Source: Pseudomonas frederiksbergensis (GTDB lineage: Bacteria > Pseudomonadota > Gammaproteobacteria > Pseudomonadales > Pseudomonadaceae). From it: a DNA stretch of 64,000 nucleotides. A program made the position numbers and the translations under genes. The stretch covers positions 99,524-163,523 of the forward strand of contig NZ_MOBP01000011.1 of NCBI RefSeq assembly GCF_003732665.1, read 5' to 3'. Within the stretch, counting starts at the first letter, position 1. Every line of letters begins with the position of its first letter. This document shows positions 35,993 through 44,691 of the stretch, piece after piece. The notes below the pieces were generated by a model that was not told the origin of the DNA, ran no database searches, and was given only the letters and a program-made list of their open reading frames with translations.

Positions 35993-36859
35993 GGGGTGAC
36001 GCCCGAAAATCATGGCCAGGGTGCCGCTGACGGCAATCAGTCCGGCACCGATCATCAGCGAAACATCCATCAACGTGCCCCAGATCAGGTTCGAGAGCGC
36101 GAACGCCCAGATCAGCCCGGTGTACTCGAACGGCGCCAGCAAAGTCGCGGTCGCACGCTGGAAACTGGCAAACAGCAGAAACTGACCGATACCCCCCACC
36201 AGCCCGGCCGCCAGCATGCCCAGCCAGGCCGGTGTCGGCGCCGGGGTGTAGGTCCAGGGCAGCGCCACCGCCATGCAGATCACAAACACCACGTTGGTGA
36301 TCAGCATCTGCTCCAACACTGAGGTCTGATCGTCCACCTGCCGTAGCTGGATGTAGGTGAACGCCCAACACATCGCCGCTAGCAGCGTGAGGATGATCGG
36401 CAAGGGATCGGCGATGTTGCTCGGGCGACAGGCGATGATCACGCCAACAAAACCGATGACCAGGCTGAACCATTGCCAGCCACTGGCGCGCTCCTTGAGG
36501 ATCATCGCGGCCAGCACCGTGACCATGATCGGCGCCGAAAAATACAGCGTGGTCATTTCTGCCAGGGTCAGGTCTCGGGCTGCGGTGTAGTACAGCAGCC
36601 AAGCCACAATCGACAGCAAACCGCGCACCACCAGCAAGCGTCGGCTCGGCGAATGCCAGGCCCGCCGGACCAGCCGAACGCGCCCCGCCAGCAAACAGGC
36701 AACCACTACGACGAGGCTGCGCCAGAACAGAATGGTGACCACCGAATAATCGGCCACCAGCCACTTGATGCCCGCGTCCTGCAACGCCAGGAACGCATAG
36801 CCCAAGGTGCACAGGCCAATGCCCTGCAGCGAGCGGTCGACGATCTTTGGCGTACTCAT
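35852..36859 (-). CDS. EamA/DMT-family transporter with an extended tail
   Basis: The 335-residue protein has ten membrane helices in two EamA repeats (GIGLCTLGYAFLALQDAGIKW; IGAGLIAVSGTLAMIFG). The helices end near residue 286; the last 48 or so residues are soluble and encoded antisense to the end of the TetR gene. The start overlaps the permease stop by one base (TAATG), so it is the last gene of the ABC-transporter operon. An exporter in an import/catabolic operon may release a product or relieve overload (inference). Confidence 0.85.
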   Translation of the reverse strand: MSTPKIVDRSLQGIGLCTLGYAFLALQDAGIKWLVADYSVVTILFWRSLVVVVACLLAGRVRLVRRAWHSPSRRLLVVRGLLSIVAWLLYYTAARDLTLAEMTTLYFSAPIMVTVLAAMILKERASGWQWFSLVIGFVGVIIACRPSNIADPLPIILTLLAAMCWAFTYIQLRQVDDQTSVLEQMLITNVVFVICMAVALPWTYTPAPTPAWLGMLAAGLVGGIGQFLLFASFQRATATLLAPFEYTGLIWAFALSNLIWGTLMDVSLMIGAGLIAVSGTLAMIFGRHPSHDVVGAECSVTQPLYPATTDMEAVGGAEGFGVQAPLDPESVEHRR

Positions 36860-37566
36860 TACATCGGCCTGCGCACCGGCGTCCCGCGCCGTTCAACAAA
36901 GGCAAACAGCGCCTCGATCAGGAAGGTCAGGCAAACGTAGACGCCGGCCACCAACAGCAACGGTTCATACACTTGCAGGGTCTGCGCCCGCACTACGTTG
37001 GCCGCGCCCAACAGGTCGATCACCGCAATGGTGGAGGCCAGTGCCGTGGACTTGAGCAGCATCACGGTCTCCCCGGCCAATGTCGGCAACAGCAGGCGCA
37101 TCGCACGGGGCAAGCGCACCCGCAACAGGGATTGGCGCGAGGTCATGCCAAAGGCCGAGGCGGCTTCCATTTCACCTTTGGGCACCGCCAGCAGGCCACC
37201 GCGAATCACTTCGCCGACATAGGCGCCCATCGACACCACCAGGGCAAACACGATGTACCAATAACCATCACGCAAATAGGGCCAGAGGAAGCTGCCGCGA
37301 ATCAGCGGAAACTGCGCAAACAGACTGCCGAGGCCGTAGTAGAAGATGTAGATCTGGATCAGCAACGGTGTGCCGCGAAACACGCTGGTATAGAACAGGC
37401 TGGCCCTGGCGATCACCTTGTATTTCGAGATCCGCGCCAGCGCCACCAGGATCGCCAACAAGAAACCGAACACACTGGACAGCAACAGCAGGGTAACGGT
37501 CGTTTGCAACCCTCGGCCCAACAGCGCTGCGTATTCAACTATCCACGCTGGAATCATTTCAATCAC
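36859..37566 (-). CDS. Polar amino-acid ABC transporter permease (HisM/ArtM type)
   Basis: The 235-residue inner-membrane protein has five or so helices and the EAA loop that docks the ATPase (GEMEAASAFGMTSRQSLLRVRLPRAM). It overlaps the upstream permease by four bases (ATGA). Together with the second permease, binding protein and AruH-fused ATPase it forms a complete importer, probably for arginine or a related cationic amino acid. Confidence 0.9.
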   Translation of the reverse strand: MIEMIPAWIVEYAALLGRGLQTTVTLLLLSSVFGFLLAILVALARISKYKVIARASLFYTSVFRGTPLLIQIYIFYYGLGSLFAQFPLIRGSFLWPYLRDGYWYIVFALVVSMGAYVGEVIRGGLLAVPKGEMEAASAFGMTSRQSLLRVRLPRAMRLLLPTLAGETVMLLKSTALASTIAVIDLLGAANVVRAQTLQVYEPLLLVAGVYVCLTFLIEALFAFVERRGTPVRRPM

Positions 37567-38267
37567 TCAGCCAAAGGCATCCAGCGACGAATGCGTCGCT
37601 CAAGCCGTCCCGACAGGTAGTTGGACACCAACGTCACCGCGTAATACATCGCCGCGGCCGTGAGGTAGAACAACAGATAATGACGCGTGGAACCCGCGCC
37701 TTGCTTGGCGGTGTACAGCAGCTCGTTGGTGCCGACCACGCTGATCAATGCACTGTCCTTGATCAGGTTGATCCACAGGTTCGCCATCCCGGCCATCGCA
37801 AACGGCGCCATGATCGGCAGCGTGACGCGCCGGAACAGGCCGAACCCGCTCAGGCCAAACGCCCTCGCCGCTTCGATCTGGCCGAACGGAATCGCCTGGA
37901 TCGCCGCCCGGAAAATTTCCGAGGCGTAGGCACCCTGCACCAACCCCAGTACCACGATGGCCGCCAGCGGACCGCTGACATTCACCGCGTCGTAACCCAG
38001 TTGCGCCATCAACGAGTTGAGCAGCATGGAGCCGACGTAGTACAGCAGCAGGATCAGCAACAGCTCCGGCACTGCGCGAAACAGCGTGGTGTAGCTGCGC
38101 ATCAGCGTCGCAATCGGTTTCGGCGCGTTGAGCTTGAGGCACGCCACGACCAGGCCGATGGCCAGCCCGAGCAGGAAAGCCCCGGCGGAAATCTGCAGGG
38201 TCATCCACAGCCCTTTGAGCAGCGCACCGCCCCACCCTGTTTCGCTGAAATTGATCAACTCGAACAT
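37563..38267 (-). CDS. Polar amino-acid ABC transporter permease (HisQ/ArtQ type)
   Basis: Start MFELINFSETGW at 38267 has GGAGAG upstream; 234 residues. Membrane helices and an EAA loop (GQIEAARAFGLSGFGLFRRVTLP) are present. It is the partner of the next permease in the operon. A REPIN lies between it and the binding-protein gene. Confidence 0.9.
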   Translation of the reverse strand: MFELINFSETGWGGALLKGLWMTLQISAGAFLLGLAIGLVVACLKLNAPKPIATLMRSYTTLFRAVPELLLILLLYYVGSMLLNSLMAQLGYDAVNVSGPLAAIVVLGLVQGAYASEIFRAAIQAIPFGQIEAARAFGLSGFGLFRRVTLPIMAPFAMAGMANLWINLIKDSALISVVGTNELLYTAKQGAGSTRHYLLFYLTAAAMYYAVTLVSNYLSGRLERRIRRWMPLAE

Positions 38268-38311
38268 TGCTGGCTCTCCAATTAGCGCAATCACCGGTCT
38301 CCGCAATCCCT

Positions 38312-38386
38312 GTAGGAGCGAGGCTTGCCCGCGAAGCTTTTGGCGGCTTCAAAGGCCCCTTCGCGGGCAAGCCTCGCTCCTACAGG
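38312..38386. repeat. REPIN (GCCCGCGAA type) within the transporter operon
   Basis: Inverted GAGCGAGGCTTGCCCGCGAA cores fill the 141-bp gap between the binding-protein stop and the permease start. A hairpin here may set the level of binding protein relative to the permeases, as REP elements do in other ABC operons. Confidence 0.88.
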
Positions 38387-38408
38387 GTCAGGGTTTGCAG
38401 CCCTGGCG

Positions 38409-39191
38409 TCAGAACGCAGGTTTCACGCTGGTGCCGAAGTAGTGCTGGGACAGGTCGTCGTAATCCTTGCTGGCCAGCAGGGAGGTGATGGCCTTGTCGA
38501 GTTTGGCCTTGAGTTCGGTGTCATCCTTGCGCAAACCGGCGCCCACGCCTTTGCCGAAGATCGGGTCATAGGGCACCGGACCGAGGTACGCCAGGTCCTT
38601 GGCATCCGGGGTTTTGACGAAGGCCGCCATGGCCGTGCCGTCCGCCATCATCAAGTCGATACGACCGGCGATGAGGTCAGCGTTGGCCGAGTCCTGGGTG
38701 TCGTAATACTTAACGTCGGCTATTTTTTCGTAGTAGGTTTTCAGGAAACTCGCACTCACCGTCGAGTTCTGCACACCGATGGTCTTGCCCTTGAGATCAT
38801 CCGGATATTTTTTCACCGAAGCGTCCTTCGGGCCGACGATCGCAATCACCGAGTCGTAGTAGGCCTTGCTGAACGCGATCTGTTTTTCCCGTTCTTCGGT
38901 CACGGACATGGACGAGAAAATCACGTCGATCTTCTTCGCCAGCAACGACGGAATAATCCCGTCCCACGCCACTTCCTTGATTTCGCACTCGGCTTTCATT
39001 TCGCTGCACAGCTTGTGGATCAGGTCGACTTCAAAGCCTTTCCACTCACCGTTGGCCTGTTTCTCGGTGTACGGCGGATAGGGTTCAGCCGCCACTGCGA
39101 ACCGGATCGGCTGGGCTTGCGCCGCGCTCATGCCGGCCAGCAATACGCAGGTCACGCCGGTCAACCAGTTTGCCAAACGTCGATTTCCCAT
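38409..39191 (-). CDS. Periplasmic amino-acid-binding protein (ArgT/HisJ type)
   Basis: The 260-residue protein has a signal peptide (LTGVTCVLLAGMSAAQA) and a type II binding fold of the lysine/arginine/ornithine family (VAAEPYPPYTEKQANGEWKG; FSSMSVTEEREKQIAFS; GVQNSTVSASFL). The conserved pattern for the amino-acid alpha groups (SMSVTEER) is intact. It follows the fused transaminase/ATPase gene by 27 bp. Arginine or an arginine derivative is the expected ligand from context. Confidence 0.9.
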   Translation of the reverse strand: MGNRRLANWLTGVTCVLLAGMSAAQAQPIRFAVAAEPYPPYTEKQANGEWKGFEVDLIHKLCSEMKAECEIKEVAWDGIIPSLLAKKIDVIFSSMSVTEEREKQIAFSKAYYDSVIAIVGPKDASVKKYPDDLKGKTIGVQNSTVSASFLKTYYEKIADVKYYDTQDSANADLIAGRIDLMMADGTAMAAFVKTPDAKDLAYLGPVPYDPIFGKGVGAGLRKDDTELKAKLDKAITSLLASKDYDDLSQHYFGTSVKPAF

Positions 39192-39218
39192 GATGTTTTC
39201 CCGTCTTTTTATGGTGCG

Positions 39219-41222
39219 TTAGCGAGTCTGATGAGCGTTGACGAACTGCCGGCAACGTTCACTGCGTGGGTGTACGAACACTTCATCCGGCGAACCGGTT
39301 TCCTCGATCAGCCCTTGATGCAGATAGGCGACTTTGGACGACACATCGCGAGCAAATGCCATCTCATGGGTCACCAGGATCATGGTCCGGCCTTCTTCCG
39401 CGAGGGAGCGGATCACCCGCAGCACTTCCCCGACCAGTTCCGGGTCCAGTGCCGAGGTGGGTTCATCGAACAGCATCACTTTGGGGCGCATGGCCAGGGC
39501 GCGGGCGATGGCGACCCGTTGTTGCTGTCCCCCGGAGAGAAACGCCGGGTACTCGTTGCGCTTGGCCGCCAGCCCTACCCGTTCCAGCAAGGCTTCGGCC
39601 CGTTCAATGGCTTCGGCACGGCTTTCACGCAGGACCTGGGTCGGCGCTTCGATGAGGTTTTCCAGCACGGTGCGATGGGGCCAGAGGTTGAAGTTCTGGA
39701 ACACCATGCCCAGGCTCGAACGAATCCGCACCAGTTGCTTGGCGTCCGACACCAGCGGTGCGCCGGGACGATCGAAATTCAGGTGAATGCTTTCGCCGTC
39801 CACCAGGATCCGCCCCTGGTCCGGCACTTCGAGCATGTTGATGCAGCGCAGCAAGGTACTTTTTCCCGAGCCGCTGGCGCCGATCAGGGAGATCACATCG
39901 CCTTCGCGGGCAGTCAGCGAGACGCCTTTGAGCACCTCGATATTGCCGAAGCGTTTGTGCAGGCCATCGACCTCGATCATGGCCTTGGTCGCCACCGGCG
40001 CGGCCGTCGCAGCACGGGTGACACGGGCGATCACGGGCCTGGGCGCTTCGCCTTTGAGCACCAGGACAAAGTCGCGAATGCGCTGGCAAGCCTGGGCCAG
40101 TCGTTCTTCGCCCAGGGTGAACGAGATCCGCACGAAGCCTTGTGCCGGCTCGCCGAATGCGGCGGCGTCCAATACCGATACCTTTGCTTCACGCAATAGA
40201 CGCCAGGCGAATTCCAGCGAGGTCAGCCCGGTTTCGCGTATATCCACCAGCACAAACATGCCGGCATCGGGGTTGAGCACGCGAATGCCCGGGCAATCCG
40301 ACAGGCCAGCCACCACCAGATCCCGGCGATGGCGATAGATTTCGCGCATGCCGTGGGTGACTTCCTCATGGGCCTCCACGGCCTTGAGCGCCGCCTCCAT
40401 GACAAAACCCGGCAAGCCGTAGAGCATGCTCAGCACCAGATTTTCCGCATGGGCGACCATCGCTTCGTCGGCGATGATCCAGCCGGTGCGCCAGCCAGTC
40501 ATCGCATGGGATTTCGACAGACTACCAATCACCACGCAACGCTCGGCCATGCCGGGCAAGGCCGCCAGGCTGAGGTGTTCGCGTTCGAAGGTCAGGCTCT
40601 CATACACCTCGTCCACCACCACCCACAGGTCATGGGCGATCACCAGATCGGCGATGCCTTGCAGCTCTTCACGGCTGAGCACCACGCCCGTGGGGTTGTT
40701 GGGGTTGGAGAAGAAAATCGCCCGGGTCTTGGGGGTGATGGCCTTGGCGAGGACGGCGGCGTCGAGGCGGAAACCTGCGTCCGCCGAGCATGGCACGCGC
40801 ACCAGCGTCGCACCGGAAGCCTTGAGCGTCGCCTCGTAGGTGACGTACATCGGGTCCAGGGCGATCACTTCGTCGCCCACGTTGAGCAGGCACATCGAGG
40901 TCGCGAACAAGGCGTTCTGGGCCCCGGCGACGATGATCACGTTGGAGGCCTTCACTTCGCGGTCGAACAACCCGCTGTAGCGTGCGGCGATGGCGTCGCG
41001 CAGGGCCTGGCGACCGGCAATTTCGGTGTAGTGCGTGTCGCCTTCGCGCAGGGCGTGGATCGCGGCGTCGGTGATGAAATCGGGGGTGGGGAAATCCGGG
41101 TCGCCGACGCTGAGGATGATCACGTCTTCGCCCCGGCGTCGGGCTTCAAACGCTGCATTGTGAATGTCCCAGGCCGCTACGCCGTCGCCTGCAATCCGCT
41201 CTACAAAAGGTGAAAACCGCAT
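39219..41222 (-). CDS. Fusion of AruH-type arginine transaminase and amino-acid ABC ATPase
   Basis: Start MRFSPFVERIAGDG at 41222 has GAGG upstream; 667 residues. Residues 1-390 are a fold-type I aminotransferase resembling P. aeruginosa AruH (arginine:pyruvate transaminase): substrate loop DPDFPTP, NPNNPTG, PLP lysine Lys237 in SLSKSHAMTGWRTGW. A linker rich in Ala/Pro/Arg (391-414) leads to a HisP/GlnQ-type ATPase: Walker A GASGSGKST (448-456), signature LSGGQQQR, Walker B VMLFDEPTSALD. Both halves have all key residues. The operon continues with binding protein, two permeases and a DMT exporter, and an AruI gene lies upstream. The design would place the first catabolic enzyme on the cytoplasmic face of the importer. 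Confidence 0.92.
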   Translation of the reverse strand: MRFSPFVERIAGDGVAAWDIHNAAFEARRRGEDVIILSVGDPDFPTPDFITDAAIHALREGDTHYTEIAGRQALRDAIAARYSGLFDREVKASNVIIVAGAQNALFATSMCLLNVGDEVIALDPMYVTYEATLKASGATLVRVPCSADAGFRLDAAVLAKAITPKTRAIFFSNPNNPTGVVLSREELQGIADLVIAHDLWVVVDEVYESLTFEREHLSLAALPGMAERCVVIGSLSKSHAMTGWRTGWIIADEAMVAHAENLVLSMLYGLPGFVMEAALKAVEAHEEVTHGMREIYRHRRDLVVAGLSDCPGIRVLNPDAGMFVLVDIRETGLTSLEFAWRLLREAKVSVLDAAAFGEPAQGFVRISFTLGEERLAQACQRIRDFVLVLKGEAPRPVIARVTRAATAAPVATKAMIEVDGLHKRFGNIEVLKGVSLTAREGDVISLIGASGSGKSTLLRCINMLEVPDQGRILVDGESIHLNFDRPGAPLVSDAKQLVRIRSSLGMVFQNFNLWPHRTVLENLIEAPTQVLRESRAEAIERAEALLERVGLAAKRNEYPAFLSGGQQQRVAIARALAMRPKVMLFDEPTSALDPELVGEVLRVIRSLAEEGRTMILVTHEMAFARDVSSKVAYLHQGLIEETGSPDEVFVHPRSERCRQFVNAHQTR

Positions 41223-41296
41223 GCCAGTGCCTCGTTCGAATGGAAGAAACGCAAGCCCGCAACCAACCGGGGGTGGTGGAGCCAACATAGTCGAAG

Positions 41297-41312
41297 CTGA
41301 ACAGTCGTTCAA
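41297..41312. promoter_or_regulatory. Operator-like dyad upstream of the transaminase/ATPase operon
   Basis: CTGAACAGTCGTTCAA matches the 35302 dyad in 11 of 16 positions and lies 75 bp before the start codon. On the minus strand TTGAAC could be a -35 with TATGTT 17 bp downstream as -10, so the dyad would overlap the promoter. Confidence 0.6.
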
Positions 41313-41397
41313 TTGAAAAGTCGCGACGCTGCGCGTTCAGCGTAAACAGGTCGTTTTCACGACAGTCGAGCCAATTTTCAGTACGGTTTTTTAGGGT

Positions 41398-43032
41398 CTA
41401 TTGGCAAGCACAGGCGTGCTTGAGCTCGATCAGGGTTACGCCGTTGTGGTTGAAACCGCGGCGCAGGTCGCGCTCCAGTTCGTCGAGGCTTTGCGGCTCG
41501 TGCACCGTGCAGCCGAAGGCCTTGGCCAACAGTACGAAATCCGGATTGCGCGGCAGTACCCCCACCGGTTCGATATCCAGGCTGAGCATGTCATCGCGAA
41601 TCTGCCCCAGGGCATCGTTGTTCCAGAGCAGCACCACCAGCGGGCTGTCCAGTTCTTCGACAGCGGTGGCCAGTTCCTGCACGGTGTAAAGGAAACCGCC
41701 GTCCCCCACCAGCACCAGGCCGGGCCGCTGCGGTGCGCCGAACTTCGCGCCGATACCGGCGGGTAAACCGTAACCCAAGGTCCCGTAGCCGGTGGGATGC
41801 AGCCAACTGCGGATACCCTGGCTGGCGAACGCGTAGTTGCCGGTGTAGGCCAATTGCGTCATGTCACTGCTGATGAAGGTGTTGGCCGGCATCACGGCGG
41901 CGATGCGGTCCAGTATGTGCTGATGGATTGTTTGCAATTCGCCGTGACCACCGCGGATAGCCGCTTTGAGATTGGCCACTGCCGTCGCAGCTTCACGGGC
42001 ATCCCGCGCTTCGGCAGGCAAGCGTGTCAGCAAGGCGCCGAGGGTTTGCCGGGCATCGCCATGCAAGGCGACGGCACACGGATAGAAATCGTTGAACTTA
42101 CGTGGATCGATATCGACCCGCAGCACTTCCCCGCTCAGCGGTAAACGCTCACGCCAGTAATCGGTGTCGGCCATTTCAGTACCGACGGCCAGCACCACGT
42201 CCGCTTGTGCAATCAGGTCCCAACCGGGTTGGACGCAGAGACTGGAACCCGCATGCAACGGCGCGTCCGACGCCAACAGCCCCTTGCCGGCGACACTGGT
42301 GAACAGCGGCGCGGCGAGACGTTCGCTCAAGGCCTGCAATTCGGCACCTGCCGCCAAGGCACCACCGCCCGCGATGATCATGGGCCGTCTGGCCTGTTGC
42401 AGACGTCGGACCGCGTCATCCAGTGCATCCGCGTGCGGCAGACCGCGCCCGGGACGTCGCACCACGTCGGCACTCCAGTCACGGCTGATCGCCCCGGCCA
42501 ACACATCCAGTGGCACTGAAATATGCACCGGCCGTGGCCGCTCGCTGTCGAACACGGCAAAGGCGCGGGCGATCAACTCGGGCAAATCGTCAGTGTTCAA
42601 CGCCACGGCGGAAAACGCGGTGATGGGTGCGGTGATGGCCCGCTGGTCCTGAGTTTCATGCAAGCAACCCCAGCCTTTGCCAAGGCTTGCCGTGTGGTTG
42701 ACGCTGGAAATCACCAGCATCGGAATCGAGTCGGCATAGGCCTGACCGATGGCGGTAGCGGCGTTGGTCACCCCAGGGCCGGTGATGATGAAGCAGACGC
42801 CCGGTTTGCCACTGACCCGGGCATAACCGTCAGCCATGAACCCGGCGCCCTGCTCGTGGCGCGTCAACACATGCCGAATGCCACTGCCGGGCAGGCCTCG
42901 ATAGAGTTCCAACGTGTGCACGCCGGGAATACCGAACACGGTATCGACGCCGTAATTGGCCAGCAGACGCACCAGCGCCTGGCCGCCGGTGAGTGTCGAG
43001 GAAGAAGGTTGCCGGATCGATTGGGAGCTCAT
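41398..43032 (-). CDS. aruI: AruI-like thiamine-diphosphate 2-ketoarginine decarboxylase
   Basis: The 544-residue protein belongs to the acetolactate synthase/benzoylformate decarboxylase family. The catalytic Glu60 is in RHEQGAGFMADGYAR, and the ThDP/Mg site is GDGGFLYTVQELATA followed by LLWNNDALGQI. The N-terminal pattern (GGQALVRLLANYGVDTVFGIPGVHTLELYRGL) is that of proteins annotated as 5-guanidino-2-oxopentanoate decarboxylase. Reaction: 2-ketoarginine to 4-guanidinobutyraldehyde and CO2. Its position beside the AruH fusion supports the name. GAGGGCC precedes the ATG, and a promoter with an operator-like dyad lies 46 bp upstream. Confidence 0.87.
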   Translation of the reverse strand: MSSQSIRQPSSSTLTGGQALVRLLANYGVDTVFGIPGVHTLELYRGLPGSGIRHVLTRHEQGAGFMADGYARVSGKPGVCFIITGPGVTNAATAIGQAYADSIPMLVISSVNHTASLGKGWGCLHETQDQRAITAPITAFSAVALNTDDLPELIARAFAVFDSERPRPVHISVPLDVLAGAISRDWSADVVRRPGRGLPHADALDDAVRRLQQARRPMIIAGGGALAAGAELQALSERLAAPLFTSVAGKGLLASDAPLHAGSSLCVQPGWDLIAQADVVLAVGTEMADTDYWRERLPLSGEVLRVDIDPRKFNDFYPCAVALHGDARQTLGALLTRLPAEARDAREAATAVANLKAAIRGGHGELQTIHQHILDRIAAVMPANTFISSDMTQLAYTGNYAFASQGIRSWLHPTGYGTLGYGLPAGIGAKFGAPQRPGLVLVGDGGFLYTVQELATAVEELDSPLVVLLWNNDALGQIRDDMLSLDIEPVGVLPRNPDFVLLAKAFGCTVHEPQSLDELERDLRRGFNHNGVTLIELKHACACQ

Positions 43033-43077
43033 GCTGGCCCTCGTTTTATTGTTTTGGAGTGATGAAGCAATACGTCG

Positions 43078-43107
43078 ATACTAAACACTCGTTCAACAGA
43101 GAGGCAA
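43078..43107 (-). promoter_or_regulatory. Promoter of aruI with operator in the spacer
   Basis: On the minus strand -35 TTGCCT (43107-43102) and -10 TAGTAT (43083-43078) are 18 bp apart. The spacer carries the dyad TTGAACGAGTGTTTAG (43081-43096). The promoter at 49554-49583 has the same spacing and dyad, and both continue into CGACG. Confidence 0.72.
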
Positions 43108-43202
43108 TCTTTTCCTGCCTCGCGAAAACACTTCACGACTATTCTGTAATTATTTGTTTTATATCGAATTTATCAGGCTGTAACGGATGACCGACCCATA
43201 GC

Positions 43203-43219
43203 TGTTACATCTTCGAACA
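43203..43219. promoter_or_regulatory. Conserved upstream element TGTTACATCTTCGAACA, copy 1
   Basis: An imperfect dyad with outer TGTT/AACA. Its near edge is 96 bp upstream of the distal base of the aruI -35; the identical sequence lies 96 bp upstream of the 49583 promoter. It is a candidate activator site for the response regulator or another regulator of the cluster. Confidence 0.6.
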
Positions 43220-43220
43220 T

Positions 43221-43940
43221 TCACGCCGCCAGCGATGTCCCCGCCGTAAACAGGTAGCCCGCACCGTGAATGGTGATGATCAACTCAGGTTCGGCCGGGT
43301 CGTCATGCAGTTTGCGGCGCAGGCGCCCCACCAGCACATCAATGGAACGGTCGTTGGGCAGCCATTCGCGGTTGCGTAATTGGTCCATCAACTGGTCACG
43401 GCTCAAGGTGAGACCGCTGTTGCGCATGAACACGCTGAGCAATTGGAATTCGCCATGGCTAAGCAGGGTTTCGCGACCGTCGCAGGCCTTGAGTCGGCGG
43501 CGGTCGGTGTCCAGGGTCCAATCGGCAAAACGCTTGAGATGTGCCGCAGGCTGTGTGAGCAACTGAGCGTGCTGAACGCGACGCAGCAGGTTGCGCGCAC
43601 GGGTGAGCAATTCAGGTGAGGCCAGGGGTTGGGTCAGGTAATCATCGGCGCCGCATTCCAGGCCGGCGAGACGCTCGGCGTCATCCCCCTGCACACCCAC
43701 CAGGATAATCCCGACCTCCGAGCGCTCCCGCCATTGGCGAGTCAGGGTCAGGGCGTTGCTGCTGTGCAAATGCGCATCCAGCAACACCAGCCCCACCGGC
43801 AAACGAGTCAAGCAAGCATCGGCCTGACCGGCGCTGTCGGCACAGTGAACCTCATACCCTTCCCCGGCCAGAAACGCCTGCAGCGGCTCCCTGAGCTGTA
43901 GATCTGCACTCACCACCAGCACGCACGGCGTCACCTTCAT
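43221..43940 (-). CDS. OmpR/PhoB-type response regulator
   Basis: The 239-residue protein has a receiver domain (phospho-acceptor Asp in LVLLDAHLHSS, about residue 55) and a winged-helix DNA-binding domain (LSRDQLMDQLRNREWLPNDRSIDVLVGRLRRKL; IHGAGYLF). No histidine kinase gene lies in the window. In P. aeruginosa the AruRS two-component system controls the arginine transaminase genes; this protein may be the AruR counterpart with its kinase elsewhere. It lies between the TetR gene and aruI. Confidence 0.87.
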   Translation of the reverse strand: MKVTPCVLVVSADLQLREPLQAFLAGEGYEVHCADSAGQADACLTRLPVGLVLLDAHLHSSNALTLTRQWRERSEVGIILVGVQGDDAERLAGLECGADDYLTQPLASPELLTRARNLLRRVQHAQLLTQPAAHLKRFADWTLDTDRRRLKACDGRETLLSHGEFQLLSVFMRNSGLTLSRDQLMDQLRNREWLPNDRSIDVLVGRLRRKLHDDPAEPELIITIHGAGYLFTAGTSLAA

Positions 43941-44018
43941 GACCTGGCTCCTGTTCGTGCCGCGAACGGCCGATTTTTGGATTTTTGCGAAGCGCGAAGA
44001 ACTGCACTGTAGCGACTG

Positions 44019-44034
44019 CTGAACAGTTGATCAA
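44019..44034. promoter_or_regulatory. Operator-like dyad before the response-regulator gene
   Basis: CTGAACAGTTGATCAA matches the 41297 site in 14 of 16 positions and lies 79 bp before the response-regulator start, overlapping the end of the TetR gene. Confidence 0.45.
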
Positions 44035-44669
44035 CAAGGCGAGACAAAACGCCGATAGCCGCCCATTTGCAGGCCATCGACCCACGCTTCGCAGATTTGC
44101 ACGCCCTGGGCCGGGGTGAAGGTGTCGGGATTGAGCCCGCATTCCAGCCACAAACCATCCAGCAACGCGCTCAAGCCGATGGCCGCCAGAACGCTGTCGA
44201 AACCGTCCCAGCCCTCCTCTTGCGCCAACAGGATCAGGGCATCGCCCATGATGGTCCGGTACTCGCCATAGCTATGATCGTGGGCGCGGTTGATCGCGTC
44301 GGCGGTTTTCACCGCACCCCAGAATGCCAGCCAGGCTTCGAGCAGTTCGGGGTCGAGCATGCGCGCAGAAAACGACGCCTCGAAGAACGCCGACAGATGC
44401 TGTCGCGCACCACTGCCCGAGGCCGCGACCGACTCGCGCAACAGGCTCATCACCTGCCCGGTGATCTGCAGATAGGCGTCGGCCACCAGTTCATCCTTGC
44501 CGGCGTAGTGATGACTGATCAACCCCACCGACACCCCGGCCTCGGCGCAAATCTTGCGGATCGAAGTGCCGACGAATCCGTATTTTTTCAGGCACGTCAG
44601 CGTGGCGGCCACCAGATTGGCCTTGCGCAGCTCGGGGTCCATTCGCAGAAATCGCGCTTCCTCGGCCAT
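44031..44669 (-). CDS. TetR-family regulator (BetI-like)
   Basis: Start MAEEARFLRMDPEL at 44669 has AGGAG upstream; 212 residues. Helix-turn-helix: TSIRKICAEAGVSVGLISHHYAGKDELV. The C-terminal pattern AIGLSALLDGLWLECGLNPDTFTP closely parallels the TetR at 35357, so the two are probably paralogues that could recognise related dyads. It is the last gene of the crotonase/dehydrogenase/ligase/oxidoreductase run, with a gap of 22 bp, hinting at autoregulation. Confidence 0.88.
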   Translation of the reverse strand: MAEEARFLRMDPELRKANLVAATLTCLKKYGFVGTSIRKICAEAGVSVGLISHHYAGKDELVADAYLQITGQVMSLLRESVAASGSGARQHLSAFFEASFSARMLDPELLEAWLAFWGAVKTADAINRAHDHSYGEYRTIMGDALILLAQEEGWDGFDSVLAAIGLSALLDGLWLECGLNPDTFTPAQGVQICEAWVDGLQMGGYRRFVSPC

Positions 44670-44691
44670 GGTGCTCCTGTCCTTTTTCAAA

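Noticed and set aside
38325..40199. A 624-codon open frame on the plus strand across the amino-acid transporter genes
   Set aside because: It is antisense to the well-supported binding protein and transaminase/ATPase fusion; His/Gly/Arg-rich composition and lack of motifs mark it as a codon-bias shadow.
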